A program made the translations under genes and the position numbers. Shown one piece after another: positions 44,153-51,792 of a DNA stretch of 64,000 nucleotides. The notes beneath the pieces are model-generated. The model had not been told where the DNA came from and searched no databases. It saw nothing but the letters and a program-made list of their open reading frames with translations. Source of the DNA: Streptosporangium amethystogenes (GTDB lineage Bacteria; Actinomycetota; Actinomycetes; Streptosporangiales; Streptosporangiaceae); NCBI RefSeq assembly GCF_000721075.1, contig NZ_JOEQ01000019.1:77646-141645 (forward strand), in the 5' to 3' direction. Numbering within the stretch: position 1 is the first letter of the stretch; every line of letters begins with the position of its first letter.

Positions 44153-44710
44153 TCAGTGGCTCTTCATGTTGAGGACCATTGAGTCATACAGCGGCGCCTC
44201 GTCCCAAGGTCGCGACTCCCCAACCTTCTTGTATCCCCATGACTCGTACGCCAATTGGGCCGGTCTCGCTTCTGGCTCGGGTCGCATCGTCAACGTAACC
44301 CGCTCGACCTCCAGACCTTCTATCAGAGCGGTGTGAAGCTTTTTGGCAATGCCGCGCCGCCGCCACGGGTTTCGGACAGCCAGTTCTATGATGACGAAGG
44401 TTCGGTCCCCGGTTTCCCGCGTGAACTCCTCCGGTACCGGTCGAAGCAGCCCTCGCCACCATTGGGTGTCCGGCGGCAACAGGTATCCGAAAGTGAAACC
44501 GATGACTTCCATATCCTCATACGCGATCGCAAGCCGGAAGCCCGGACGTTCGACCTGACGCTGGAAGCGCTCGATGAACTCTGCGACATCCCGTGGTCCC
44601 TCCAGGTACGGAGGCTCGGCGTATACCTCTTCGTACGCTGAAAGGATCGCGTCCAGCTGCGCCACCGCCCCGCTGCCGTCCCATCGCTGGATGGTCACCT
44701 GATCAGTCAT
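44153..44710 (-). CDS. GNAT family N-acetyltransferase
   Basis: 185 residues; ATG 44710 overlaps the stop of the upstream regulator gene (ATGA), so the two are coupled. The GNAT core is complete: LAIAYEDMEVIGFTFGY strands, FVIIELAVRNPWRRRGIAKKLHTALIEGL (motif A, with the R-R-x-G-I-A acetyl-CoA loop, shown here only as a position guide near residues 103-131) and AYESWGYKKVGESRPW at the end. The substrate is unknown. It is transcribed towards the lanthipeptide operon but separated from it by a 376-nt gap. Confidence 0.85.
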   Translation of the reverse strand: MTDQVTIQRWDGSGAVAQLDAILSAYEEVYAEPPYLEGPRDVAEFIERFQRQVERPGFRLAIAYEDMEVIGFTFGYLLPPDTQWWRGLLRPVPEEFTRETGDRTFVIIELAVRNPWRRRGIAKKLHTALIEGLEVERVTLTMRPEPEARPAQLAYESWGYKKVGESRPWDEAPLYDSMVLNMKSH

Positions 44711-45978
44711 ATCGCCCTCTCTGTTAGGTGATTCGATAAGACCTCTACCGAACCGGCTGTTGTTCGACTGTCGGTCTTCGCGAGAAGGTTGCGGACCTCC
44801 CTCAGCCGCCGGATCACACGCCCGGATTCGACTTCTTCCAGATGAGGCAGAGAAGCAACCGCTTCAGAAGCGGCCTCGTCAGCCTCTCCAGCCAGCACCA
44901 GGCTACGGGCCAGAGTGATCCGATAAAGAGCAGCATTACGGGTATAGGTGCGCTCTTGATGGGCCAGAGCAGCGCGCAGAAACGGAACAGCCGCGTTATG
45001 GTGCCCGGTTTCTGCGTAGATCAAGCCCTGCGTGTAACCAAGTTCGGCCTGTCCATGGAAGGCTGCCCATGACGGTGCCGGCCGCTCTCGGTCGGAACGT
45101 TCAATCACGCGCATCGCACAAGCGAGTTCCCGTCGCGCACCGCTGTTGTCTCGCATTTTCGCAAGAGCGCGAGCTTCACGTGCGACGATCATCGATACCA
45201 AAATTGGCGACTGCATAGCCTCAGCGCGCAGCCGGGCCGCGCGGGCTAGGTCATAGCCGTCCCGAGGCCGGTCTTCGTGAATGGCTTGCATACTGAGGCT
45301 GGCAAACACCATAACCTCAAGGCTTGGATCACGCAGCATGGTGGCGGTGGTCAATGCCTCGCCCCAGAACCGGCGAGCCTCATCTTGCTGGTCGGCATCA
45401 TAATGCAACCAACCACAATGCTCCGCTGTTTCTCCTGCCAGAAGCTGGAGTTGTCGGCCGACACTGGCGGGGTAGCTTCCGGTGTTGATCACACGACGAA
45501 TCCGTTGCAGATGCCGTACGGCAAGAGATCGCACATCACCCCCGCCATAGGCATCGTCGAGAGCATAGAGCGAACGCAAAACCTCGCGCAGCTCAGCGAT
45601 ATGGGTGGTACCTACAGAGTCGGAACCGGACAGGCTAATACTCGCGGCAGCGCCGAGGGTATCGGCCAGGAACATTCTACGGTCCAGGCCAAACGTGTTT
45701 TCGGATGTCCGCTCGATGTATTCCGTTCTACTCGGAGGCGGCGACGGAAAACCCAGTTCAGTAGGACTCATGCCGAACATCGCGTGCAGCACCCGCCATG
45801 CTCGGGGACGAGGAAGGGGCGGATTCGGTTTGCGCCAACGACGTAATTGTCGCTCAGTCAAATTAGCCTCCTCCCCCATCAACTGCGCTGACCTCGCGTA
45901 TTCCGCAAGGAACGCGGCCGCTTGTCCCCAGCCACGCAGTCTGCACTCGCGATCGAACGCCGTCCACTGCTCGGTCAT
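44707..45978 (-). CDS. XRE-like regulator with TPR-like C-terminal domain
   Basis: 423 residues from ATG 45978; the frame is open to 46125 but that part overlaps the divergent promoter. Residues ~10-75 form a helix-turn-helix of the actinobacterial type (AAAFLAEYARSAQLMGEEAN, LTERQLRRWRKPNPPLPRP). Residues ~90-420 are helical repeats. A partly hydrophobic DRRMFLADTLGAAASISLSG segment joins them, a common linker in this regulator class. It forms an operon with the GNAT gene and is divergent from a methyltransferase gene. Confidence 0.75.
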   Translation of the reverse strand: MTEQWTAFDRECRLRGWGQAAAFLAEYARSAQLMGEEANLTERQLRRWRKPNPPLPRPRAWRVLHAMFGMSPTELGFPSPPPSRTEYIERTSENTFGLDRRMFLADTLGAAASISLSGSDSVGTTHIAELREVLRSLYALDDAYGGGDVRSLAVRHLQRIRRVINTGSYPASVGRQLQLLAGETAEHCGWLHYDADQQDEARRFWGEALTTATMLRDPSLEVMVFASLSMQAIHEDRPRDGYDLARAARLRAEAMQSPILVSMIVAREARALAKMRDNSGARRELACAMRVIERSDRERPAPSWAAFHGQAELGYTQGLIYAETGHHNAAVPFLRAALAHQERTYTRNAALYRITLARSLVLAGEADEAASEAVASLPHLEEVESGRVIRRLREVRNLLAKTDSRTTAGSVEVLSNHLTERAI

Positions 45979-46145
45979 GTCCGCCTCGGGGTAGTCACCG
46001 TTCCTCACGGTAGCGCAGGACTTTTCCAGCGAAAGTCCGCCGAGAGAAGGAAAAGTCCGGTGAAAGGTCCTCCTTCGCGTCCGGTCTGGTGGCCCGCCCG
46101 CACAGTTGCATGGAGGGGAGGGCAAGCAAAGGCAAGGAGAACACG

Positions 46146-46988
46146 ATGACCAGCCCGGAAAGTTCCATGATGAGTGAAGCCCTCAGACCATACGTTGAGC
46201 TGCCCGGTTCGCCTCCTACATCCGCTGGCGTGTATGACACGCTGCGGGGTGGCAAGGACAATTTCGGGGGCGACCGCGCTACGGCCGAGCAGCTCACCGA
46301 GATCATTCCTGAACTGCCCGAGCTGGCCCGCGCCAACCGACAGTTCCTCATCGAGAGCGTTGAGACCCTCGCCCGCATGGAGATGCGATGGTTTCTCGAC
46401 CTGGGGTCGGGCCTGCCTTCGAACAGTCCCGCCAAGGATGATCTGCATCGGGTGGCCCAGCGGATCGTGCCTGGCGCCCGGTTCGTGTATGTGGACAACA
46501 ACCCGAACGTCGCAGCCCACGGCCGGGCGCTGCTCGCGACGAACGACCTGGTGCGCATCGTCGAGGCCGATGTCCGAAACACCACCACGTTGCTGCAGCA
46601 CCCGGACATAGAGGCACTGCGGTCCGGTGGTAAGCCGGGTGCGGTCATCGCCGGCGCGCTGTTGCACTTCATGCCCGACGACGAGCCGCGACGGATCCTG
46701 ACCACGCTGCGGGAGTGGATGCCCGAGGGTAGCCACCTGGTGCTCTCACACGCCTGCCCTGGTGCCATGAGCAAAGAGGATCTGGAGAAGGCGACCGCCG
46801 CCTACGTGGCTGCGGACGCGCAGATCTACCCGCGCCCGATGGAGGAGATCGTCGGGTTGTTCGACGGGTTCGAGGCGCTGGAGCCGGGAGTGGTGCCGCT
46901 GGAGCCCCACAGGCCTCGCCGGACAAATGCGCCCGTGACGCAGAGCGGGCACTTCGTCGGGGGTATCGCCGTGCTACGGAACCGATGA
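46146..46988 (+). CDS. SAM-dependent methyltransferase, DUF574 family
   Basis: 280 residues from ATG 46146 with AAGGAG 6 nt upstream. Family hallmarks are VYDTLRGGKDNFGGDRATAE, ARANRQFLIESVETLA and RWFLDLGSGLPSNSPAKDDL (SAM-binding motif I), then FVYVDNNPNVAAHGRALLA and GALLHFMPDDEPRRIL. These proteins are abundant in streptomycetes and relatives and are usually paired with XRE regulators; small-molecule O- or N-methylation is presumed. The 168-nt gap to the divergent regulator should contain both promoters. Confidence 0.88.
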   Translation: MTSPESSMMSEALRPYVELPGSPPTSAGVYDTLRGGKDNFGGDRATAEQLTEIIPELPELARANRQFLIESVETLARMEMRWFLDLGSGLPSNSPAKDDLHRVAQRIVPGARFVYVDNNPNVAAHGRALLATNDLVRIVEADVRNTTTLLQHPDIEALRSGGKPGAVIAGALLHFMPDDEPRRILTTLREWMPEGSHLVLSHACPGAMSKEDLEKATAAYVAADAQIYPRPMEEIVGLFDGFEALEPGVVPLEPHRPRRTNAPVTQSGHFVGGIAVLRNR

Positions 46989-47070
46989 TGCACAGCGATG
47001 GCATCCCCGGCCGGCCGCGAGCGTCGCCCCCCTTCACACGCTATCTATCGACCTCACGACGAAACCGGCG

Positions 47071-47418
47071 GTGATCAACGTGATGGACCAGCCCGGCGAC
47101 GAGATCATTCTGCGTACCCTCGGCAAGACGGTGGAGGGCAGAAGATTCCAGGCGACCCTCACCACGCGATCACATCTGTCTCTCGTCGTCGTCAGGCGCG
47201 ACAACGCCGCCTTCGGAGGACGGATCACCGTGAGACCCCGGCAGGGTAAGCCGTGGCTGTGGTGGATCTGGGGAGCGCCCATCGCCCCCGCCAGTGAGAT
47301 CGAGGCCGCCGCCGCGCATATCGCACGAGCTCTGACGCGCCCGATCGTTCCCCTTCGATCTCACCCCACGGCTTCGCTCAGCCCTCTCATGAGAGCTAAG
47401 TTCCCCCCTCCTCGCTGA
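47071..47418 (+). CDS. Hypothetical protein (115 aa)
   Basis: GTG at 47071 or ATG at 47083. The start of the protein reads PGDEIILRTLGKTVEGRRFQ, then SHLSLVVVRRDNAAFGGRIT, with alternating beta-strand patterning. A Trp-rich WLWWIWGAPIAPASEIEAAA follows, then a helix. A small alpha/beta protein is likely. Codon third positions are G/C-biased, supporting translation. No family recognised. Confidence 0.5.
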   Translation: MINVMDQPGDEIILRTLGKTVEGRRFQATLTTRSHLSLVVVRRDNAAFGGRITVRPRQGKPWLWWIWGAPIAPASEIEAAAAHIARALTRPIVPLRSHPTASLSPLMRAKFPPPR

Positions 47419-47473
47419 GCGGCAGTCGGCCGCCCACCCATCTGACATTTCCTTTTACGATTCGGAGCGGTCC

Positions 47474-48463
47474 TTGCGTTCCCCCCAACGGACACTTTCG
47501 GTAATTGCCCTGTTGCTTACTGTCGCTATATCGGCCTGTGGCGTCACGGATCCCTCCAAGGACGTCGCAGAGTCTCCGCTGACCAAGATCAAGGTCGGTG
47601 CGTTGCCGGTCCCGGACGCCTCCACCGCTCACATCGCCAGAAATCGCGGTTACTTCCGCGCCGAAGGGCTCGACGTCAGCATCGCGCCCATCCAAGGTGC
47701 CGGTCCCGCCCTGGAAAGCCTCATCGGTGGCAGCTTCGACGTCATCCAGGGCAACTACGTCACGGTCATCCAAGCCGCTGACGCCGGGCGGAAACTCACC
47801 GTGATCGCCGACAACTACCAGGCCGCACCCGGCACGTTCGTCGTCATGGTCCCCAAGAACTCCGCCATCAAGAGCATGGCGGACCTGAAGGGCAAAACCA
47901 TCGGGGTCGCGACGCTGCGCAGCATCGGGACGCTAACGGTCACGGTGGCTCTGCGGCAGGTCGGCCTGACCGCGAATGACGTGACCTTCAAGGAGTTCCC
48001 GCTCCCTGAGATGAAGACGCATCTTCTGGCGGGCAGGGTCGATGCCGCATGGGTCACCGAGCCCTACAGCACGCAGATCGGCTACTCCGGCGGCACACAG
48101 ATCGGGGACATGACCGCGGCCGGCGGCCCTCTGGATATCTTCCCCATCGCCGGGTGGGTCGTCTCCTCAGAGTGGGCAGCCCGGAACCCGGACCTCGCCG
48201 CGAGGTTCCAGCGCGCCATCGTGCGGGCTCAGCATGACGCCGCCGGTGACCGCAACGCCGTCGAGGAGATCTTGCCGACCTACACCAAGATCGACTCCGC
48301 GACCGCCGCCGTCATCGCCCTGGGCACCTGGCCCGTCACGTGCGACAAGAACCGCCTGCAGCGCGTCGCCGACACCATGCACGAGATCGGCTACCTGACC
48401 AAACCGTTCAACGTGGACCAGCTGCTGACGACGCCGACGCCAACCTCAACGCCGAAAGGGTAA
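47474..48463 (+). CDS. Solute-binding lipoprotein, NMT1/SsuA-like
   Basis: 329 residues from TTG 47474, with GGAG ~7 nt upstream. Residues 1-22 are a lipoprotein signal peptide ending in AISAC, so Cys22 is lipidated. The rest is a periplasmic-binding fold of the sulfonate/nitrate/thiamine-precursor class (IARNRGYFRAEGLDVSIAPI, GGSFDVIQGNYVTVIQAA, SMADLKGKTIGVATLRSIG, RVDAAWVTEPYST). A Thr/Pro tail ends the protein. No permease or ATPase gene accompanies it in the window, which is unusual. Only 8 nt separate it from the next gene. Confidence 0.85.
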   Translation: MRSPQRTLSVIALLLTVAISACGVTDPSKDVAESPLTKIKVGALPVPDASTAHIARNRGYFRAEGLDVSIAPIQGAGPALESLIGGSFDVIQGNYVTVIQAADAGRKLTVIADNYQAAPGTFVVMVPKNSAIKSMADLKGKTIGVATLRSIGTLTVTVALRQVGLTANDVTFKEFPLPEMKTHLLAGRVDAAWVTEPYSTQIGYSGGTQIGDMTAAGGPLDIFPIAGWVVSSEWAARNPDLAARFQRAIVRAQHDAAGDRNAVEEILPTYTKIDSATAAVIALGTWPVTCDKNRLQRVADTMHEIGYLTKPFNVDQLLTTPTPTSTPKG

Positions 48464-48471
48464 CCGCACCC

Positions 48472-49545
48472 ATGAGCCAGGCCAGCCTGCCCCAGCGCGT
48501 TCGCACCACTCCACCACCCGGCACCGACCATGTGAGCGCCCGGCAGCAGGAAAACATCCAGGACATCATCGACGGCATCGCGCTCTTCGGCGCGCTGAAC
48601 GCCTTCTGCGAGCTTGGCGTCGCCGACGCCCTGGACGCGACCGACGAGAAAATCCTTCCGGTCCACGAGGTCGCCGAGCGGTGCGGCGCCATCCCGGACC
48701 TGCTGGAGCGGATCCTGCTCCCGATGGTCGCCGCGGGCGTCGTCACCCTGACCCCCGGGGGCGTCAGCTTGACCGACCTGGGGGCCGCATTGCGACGCGA
48801 TGTCCCGGGCTCCATGCGGCACGCGGTGACCTGGGCCGCCACTCCCGTCAGCTGGAGCGCCGTGCCCCAGCTGGGTGAGGTCGTTCGCACCGGCCGGCCC
48901 GTCCTTCCCGGCGGCAAGCACTCGCTGTATGCGTACCTGGAAGGCCACCCGAAGCAGAGGGAGATGTTCGGCGAGTTCATGTCCTCCCGCTCCCACCCGG
49001 TCGCGAGAGCACTCGCCGATCAGGACTTCTCCAACGTGCGGACCATCGTGGACGTGGGTGGCGGCACCGGCATGATGCTCGCGACCGTCCTGGAGGCCCA
49101 CCCGCACCTGAACGGAGTTCTGCAGGAGCTGCCGTCGGTCGCCGAACGAGCCGAGGCGGCCATGGCCGCTCGCGGGATGGCCGACCGCTGGCAGGTGTTG
49201 GCAGGCGATGCCTTCGAAGGCGTCCCCTGCCTCGACGCGGCGCCCGGGAGCGGGGTGTACCTGCTGGGCAGCATCCTGCACAACTGGGGTGATGAGGACG
49301 CGCTGCGGCTCTTGGCGCGGGTCCGTACCGCCATGGTCATGTCGCAGCGCCCGACCGCGCTGTGGTGCATCGACAAGCTGACGCTCAACGCCCTCCTGGA
49401 CGTCACCATGATGAAGTTCTTCCCCGGCGGACAGGAGCGCACCAGCAGCCAGTACACCGAGCTGTTGACCAAGGCCGGGTTCGTGCCACGGCGCAACAAG
49501 CCTCTGGCCGGCGGTCTGAACCTGGTGGTAGCGACGCTCAAGTGA
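48472..49545 (+). CDS. O-methyltransferase, plant-type (methyltransf_2)
   Basis: 357 residues from ATG 48472. Residues ~25-110 form the winged-helix dimerisation domain (ALFGALNAFCELGVADALDA, EVAERCGAIPDLLERILLPM). The SAM-binding core has IVDVGGGTGMMLATVLEAHP (motif I) and YLLGSILHNWGDEDALRLLA, which holds the His-x-W-x-D region of this family. The usual catalytic His-Asp/Glu pair is only partly visible. Such enzymes methylate hydroxyl groups of aromatic or polyketide-like metabolites. A strong hairpin follows the stop codon by 3 nt. Confidence 0.88.
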   Translation: MSQASLPQRVRTTPPPGTDHVSARQQENIQDIIDGIALFGALNAFCELGVADALDATDEKILPVHEVAERCGAIPDLLERILLPMVAAGVVTLTPGGVSLTDLGAALRRDVPGSMRHAVTWAATPVSWSAVPQLGEVVRTGRPVLPGGKHSLYAYLEGHPKQREMFGEFMSSRSHPVARALADQDFSNVRTIVDVGGGTGMMLATVLEAHPHLNGVLQELPSVAERAEAAMAARGMADRWQVLAGDAFEGVPCLDAAPGSGVYLLGSILHNWGDEDALRLLARVRTAMVMSQRPTALWCIDKLTLNALLDVTMMKFFPGGQERTSSQYTELLTKAGFVPRRNKPLAGGLNLVVATLK

Positions 49546-49548
49546 AGC

Positions 49549-49608
49549 TCGGCAACGTCAGCGCGTGCGTACGGACCCCACACCGTACGCACGCGCTGAC
49601 GTTGCCGA
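49549..49608 (+). terminator. 26-bp perfect hairpin after the methyltransferase gene
   Basis: Bases 49549-49574 are perfectly complementary to 49583-49608, with the 8-nt loop ACCCCACA. No T-run follows, as is usual for actinobacterial terminators. It begins 3 nt after the stop and ends ~50 nt before the next gene, so it either separates two transcripts or acts as an attenuator. Confidence 0.85.
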
Positions 49609-49657
49609 TCAGCCCTGGCGCACCGAACCTTTCAACCTGCCCCCTACAGGAACCCCC

Positions 49658-50011
49658 GTGATTCGACTTAAGCGCGTGAACGATGTCATCAAATTGGTTC
49701 ACATCACTCCCGACGAGCTCGACCGGCTCGTCGGCGATAACGACGACCTATTTAGTTTGCTCGTCGCGGCCGAGGCCGTCTTGACCTCTCCGCTGCAGGG
49801 CCGCGCCACCGCAGTCACCGATGCGCCCATGCAGCGGGTCCGGCTAGAGACGGCTTACGGGCACGTCCTGCTTTCGGATCGGGCCACAGTGGATGATGGG
49901 GTGCTGATCCTCGACCGTGCCGCACGCGAGGCCGCGCAGCATGGGCTCGCGCACCAACTGCGCAGCATCGAGGGCATCCAGGGGGAAATCCGCCTCCCTC
50001 TGCCACGGTGA
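49658..50011 (+). CDS. Unknown protein of the 47.5-51.4 kb gene set (117 aa)
   Basis: GTG 49658 with AGGAA ~6 nt upstream; the frame is open earlier only through the hairpin. The protein is acidic to neutral, without cysteine, signal peptide or membrane segment. It begins VIKLVHITPDELDRLVGDN and continues with beta-rich segments (RVRLETAYGHVLLSDRATV, DDGVLILDRAAREAAQHG). Only 15 nt separate it from the YdcF-like gene, so the two are probably co-translated. No family recognised. Confidence 0.55.
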   Translation: MIRLKRVNDVIKLVHITPDELDRLVGDNDDLFSLLVAAEAVLTSPLQGRATAVTDAPMQRVRLETAYGHVLLSDRATVDDGVLILDRAAREAAQHGLAHQLRSIEGIQGEIRLPLPR

Positions 50012-50026
50012 CCAGGGAGCAACCGA

Positions 50027-50695
50027 GTGAGCGTCAAGCAGCAGGTCATCACCGACGAGCAGTGGCAGCACGCCCACACCATCTGGGACTACCACCAGAT
50101 GCACCACGACCTGAGCCGGTGTGACGTGGCCATCGGCCTGGGCAGCCACGATCTGGGGGTGGCCCGCGCGGCAGTCGACTTGCACCGCGCCGGTTGGTTC
50201 CCGCTGCTCGTCTTCTCCGGTGCCACCAGCCCCACTACGGCGGCGCGCTTCCCCCGAGGCGAGGCCGTCCACTACCGCGAGCACGCGCTCGACCTCGGCA
50301 TGTCCGACGAGGCGATTCTGCTGGAGCCGAACGCCACCAACACCGGCCAGAACATCGCACTGTCCCGCCAGGTGCTGGCCGATGCGGGTATTCGGCCCGG
50401 TTCGGTGCTCCTGATCTCCAAGCCGTACATGGAGCGCCGGGCCTACGCCACGGCACGAAGGGTATGGCCCGAGGTCGAGGTGGTGTGCGCCTCCGAGCCG
50501 CTTGAGCTGGATGACTACGTCAGCTCGATCGGTGATCCGAAGTTGGTCATCGACATGCTCGTCGGCGACCTCCAGCGCGTGATCGAGTACCCCAAGCTCG
50601 GCTACGCCATCGAGCAGCCCGTCCCAGGAGAGGTTCATGACGCCTACAAGGCTCTTCTCCGCGCCGGATTCGACAGCAGGCTCCTTACGCCCTGA
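50027..50695 (+). CDS. YdcF/DUF218-like protein
   Basis: 222 residues, GTG 50027 with GGGAG 7 nt upstream. The DUF218 signature is present: DVAIGLGSHDLGVARAAVDL near the start, PLLVFSGATSP, then LLEPNATNTGQNIALSRQVL and VLLISKPYMERRAYATARRV. There is no membrane anchor, unlike ElyC/SanA, so this is a cytoplasmic YdcF-type protein. Family members bind nucleotide-like cofactors but lack a settled activity. The last 59 nt overlap the start of the WbqC-like gene. Confidence 0.85.
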   Translation: MSVKQQVITDEQWQHAHTIWDYHQMHHDLSRCDVAIGLGSHDLGVARAAVDLHRAGWFPLLVFSGATSPTTAARFPRGEAVHYREHALDLGMSDEAILLEPNATNTGQNIALSRQVLADAGIRPGSVLLISKPYMERRAYATARRVWPEVEVVCASEPLELDDYVSSIGDPKLVIDMLVGDLQRVIEYPKLGYAIEQPVPGEVHDAYKALLRAGFDSRLLTP

Positions 50696-51437
50696 CCTGC
50701 CGTACGGCGAGGTGTGCGCTATCCACCAGCCCAATCTCTTCCCCCGGCTGGTGACGCTGGCCAAGCTGTTCGCCGCCGACTACTGGATCGTCCTGGACGA
50801 CGTGCAGTTCGCACGCAGGGACTACCAGCACCGTGCGCGCCTCGCCTCGCTCGACGGCTCGTGGCAGCCGCAATGGCTCTCCATTTCCACCCATCTGCCA
50901 TACGGCCGCTCCACCTCCATCCGCGGAGCGCGTCTGGCCGATCCCGCCCGCTGCCGGCGCCGGGTCGCTCAGCTCCTCGCCGACCACTACCGGCACAGTG
51001 CCTACTGGCCGTCGTTCAAGAGGGGGCTCGAACCCGTACTCGCCGCGTTCGAGAGTACGGATCGACTGGCGGACGTGACGGAGCTGTCCACGCGCCTGCT
51101 GCTGGAGGAGGTCGGGTGGCGGGGGCGGATCCTGCACAGCAGCGATCTGCTCGCACCCGGTGAACGCTCGCAACGCCTGGCCGACCTGGCCTGGCTGACA
51201 GGCGCCACGACCTACCTGTGCGGGACCGGGGGCATGCGATACCTGGACCCGGCCGCTTTCCGGGTCCACTCGATCGAGGTCCTCCCGTTCCAGGCCCGCG
51301 GATCGGGCATCTGGGCATCCGCCCGGGAGGCGAGCGCGGTACACGCCCTGATGCTCGTCGGGTCGGGCGCTCTGAGGCGGGAACTGGAGGCCCTGCGCGG
51401 ACGAGTTCTTGAGGACGATCCCCGATCTGGTGCCTAG
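50637..51437 (+). CDS. WbqC-like family protein
   Basis: 266 residues, ATG 50637 with GGAGAGG upstream, inside the end of the YdcF-like gene. Hallmarks are CAIHQPNLFPRLVTLAKLFA, YWIVLDDVQFARRDYQHRAR, and a C-terminal LCGTGGMRYLDPAAF. WbqC-like proteins occur in polysaccharide and natural-product loci, where an acyl- or amide-forming transferase role has been proposed but not established. Together with the O-methyltransferase and YdcF-like protein it suggests a small biosynthetic operon. Confidence 0.87.
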   Translation: MTPTRLFSAPDSTAGSLRPDLPYGEVCAIHQPNLFPRLVTLAKLFAADYWIVLDDVQFARRDYQHRARLASLDGSWQPQWLSISTHLPYGRSTSIRGARLADPARCRRRVAQLLADHYRHSAYWPSFKRGLEPVLAAFESTDRLADVTELSTRLLLEEVGWRGRILHSSDLLAPGERSQRLADLAWLTGATTYLCGTGGMRYLDPAAFRVHSIEVLPFQARGSGIWASAREASAVHALMLVGSGALRRELEALRGRVLEDDPRSGA

Positions 51438-51486
51438 CCCTGCTGGGCTTTGGAGATCGGTTCGCACTCCTCGCCATGCCGGGCTC

Positions 51487-51588
51487 ATGGCACTCCGGTT
51501 CCTCGGCAAGAATCCCGACAGCCCCGACGGTGACTCGCCAACCGTCTAGGAGGACGGCGACGACTACATCCTGCAGGGCTTCACCTGC
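51487..51588 (+). pseudogene. Small regulator-associated gene with nonsense mutation
   Basis: From ATG 51487 the frame reads MALRFLGKNPDSPDGDSPTV, then an in-frame TAG at 51547-51549, then EDGDDYILQGFTC before similarity fades. In actinomycetes the intact small proteins of this type ('MALRF.G.DP.....CP.VW.D') have Trp at the stop position, so TGG has probably become TAG. They usually sit beside XRE/DUF397 genes; no such neighbour remains. The rest of the gap 51438-51792 shows only the hsdM promoter region. Confidence 0.6.
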
Positions 51589-51792
51589 CTGACTCTCGTT
51601 GCTCGCGCTTTGTGTCGGCCCGTTCCACTACGGTGCGGGCGGGCCTGATTTCCCGGGTACGCAGGAGGCCGAGGTGCGCGAAGATGGCTTCATGACGCCC
51701 CGTCAGCGGACGTGCGTTGCCTTGCCCGAGTTACGGCTACCCCAGTGGGCCAGCGTAATTATGCACGTTGAGCGATTCCCGTAAGGAGCCTT

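Noticed and set aside
44153..44710. GNAT as a lanthipeptide tailoring enzyme
   Set aside because: It is coupled to the upstream regulator gene and separated from the precursors by a 376-nt gap containing the lan promoter.
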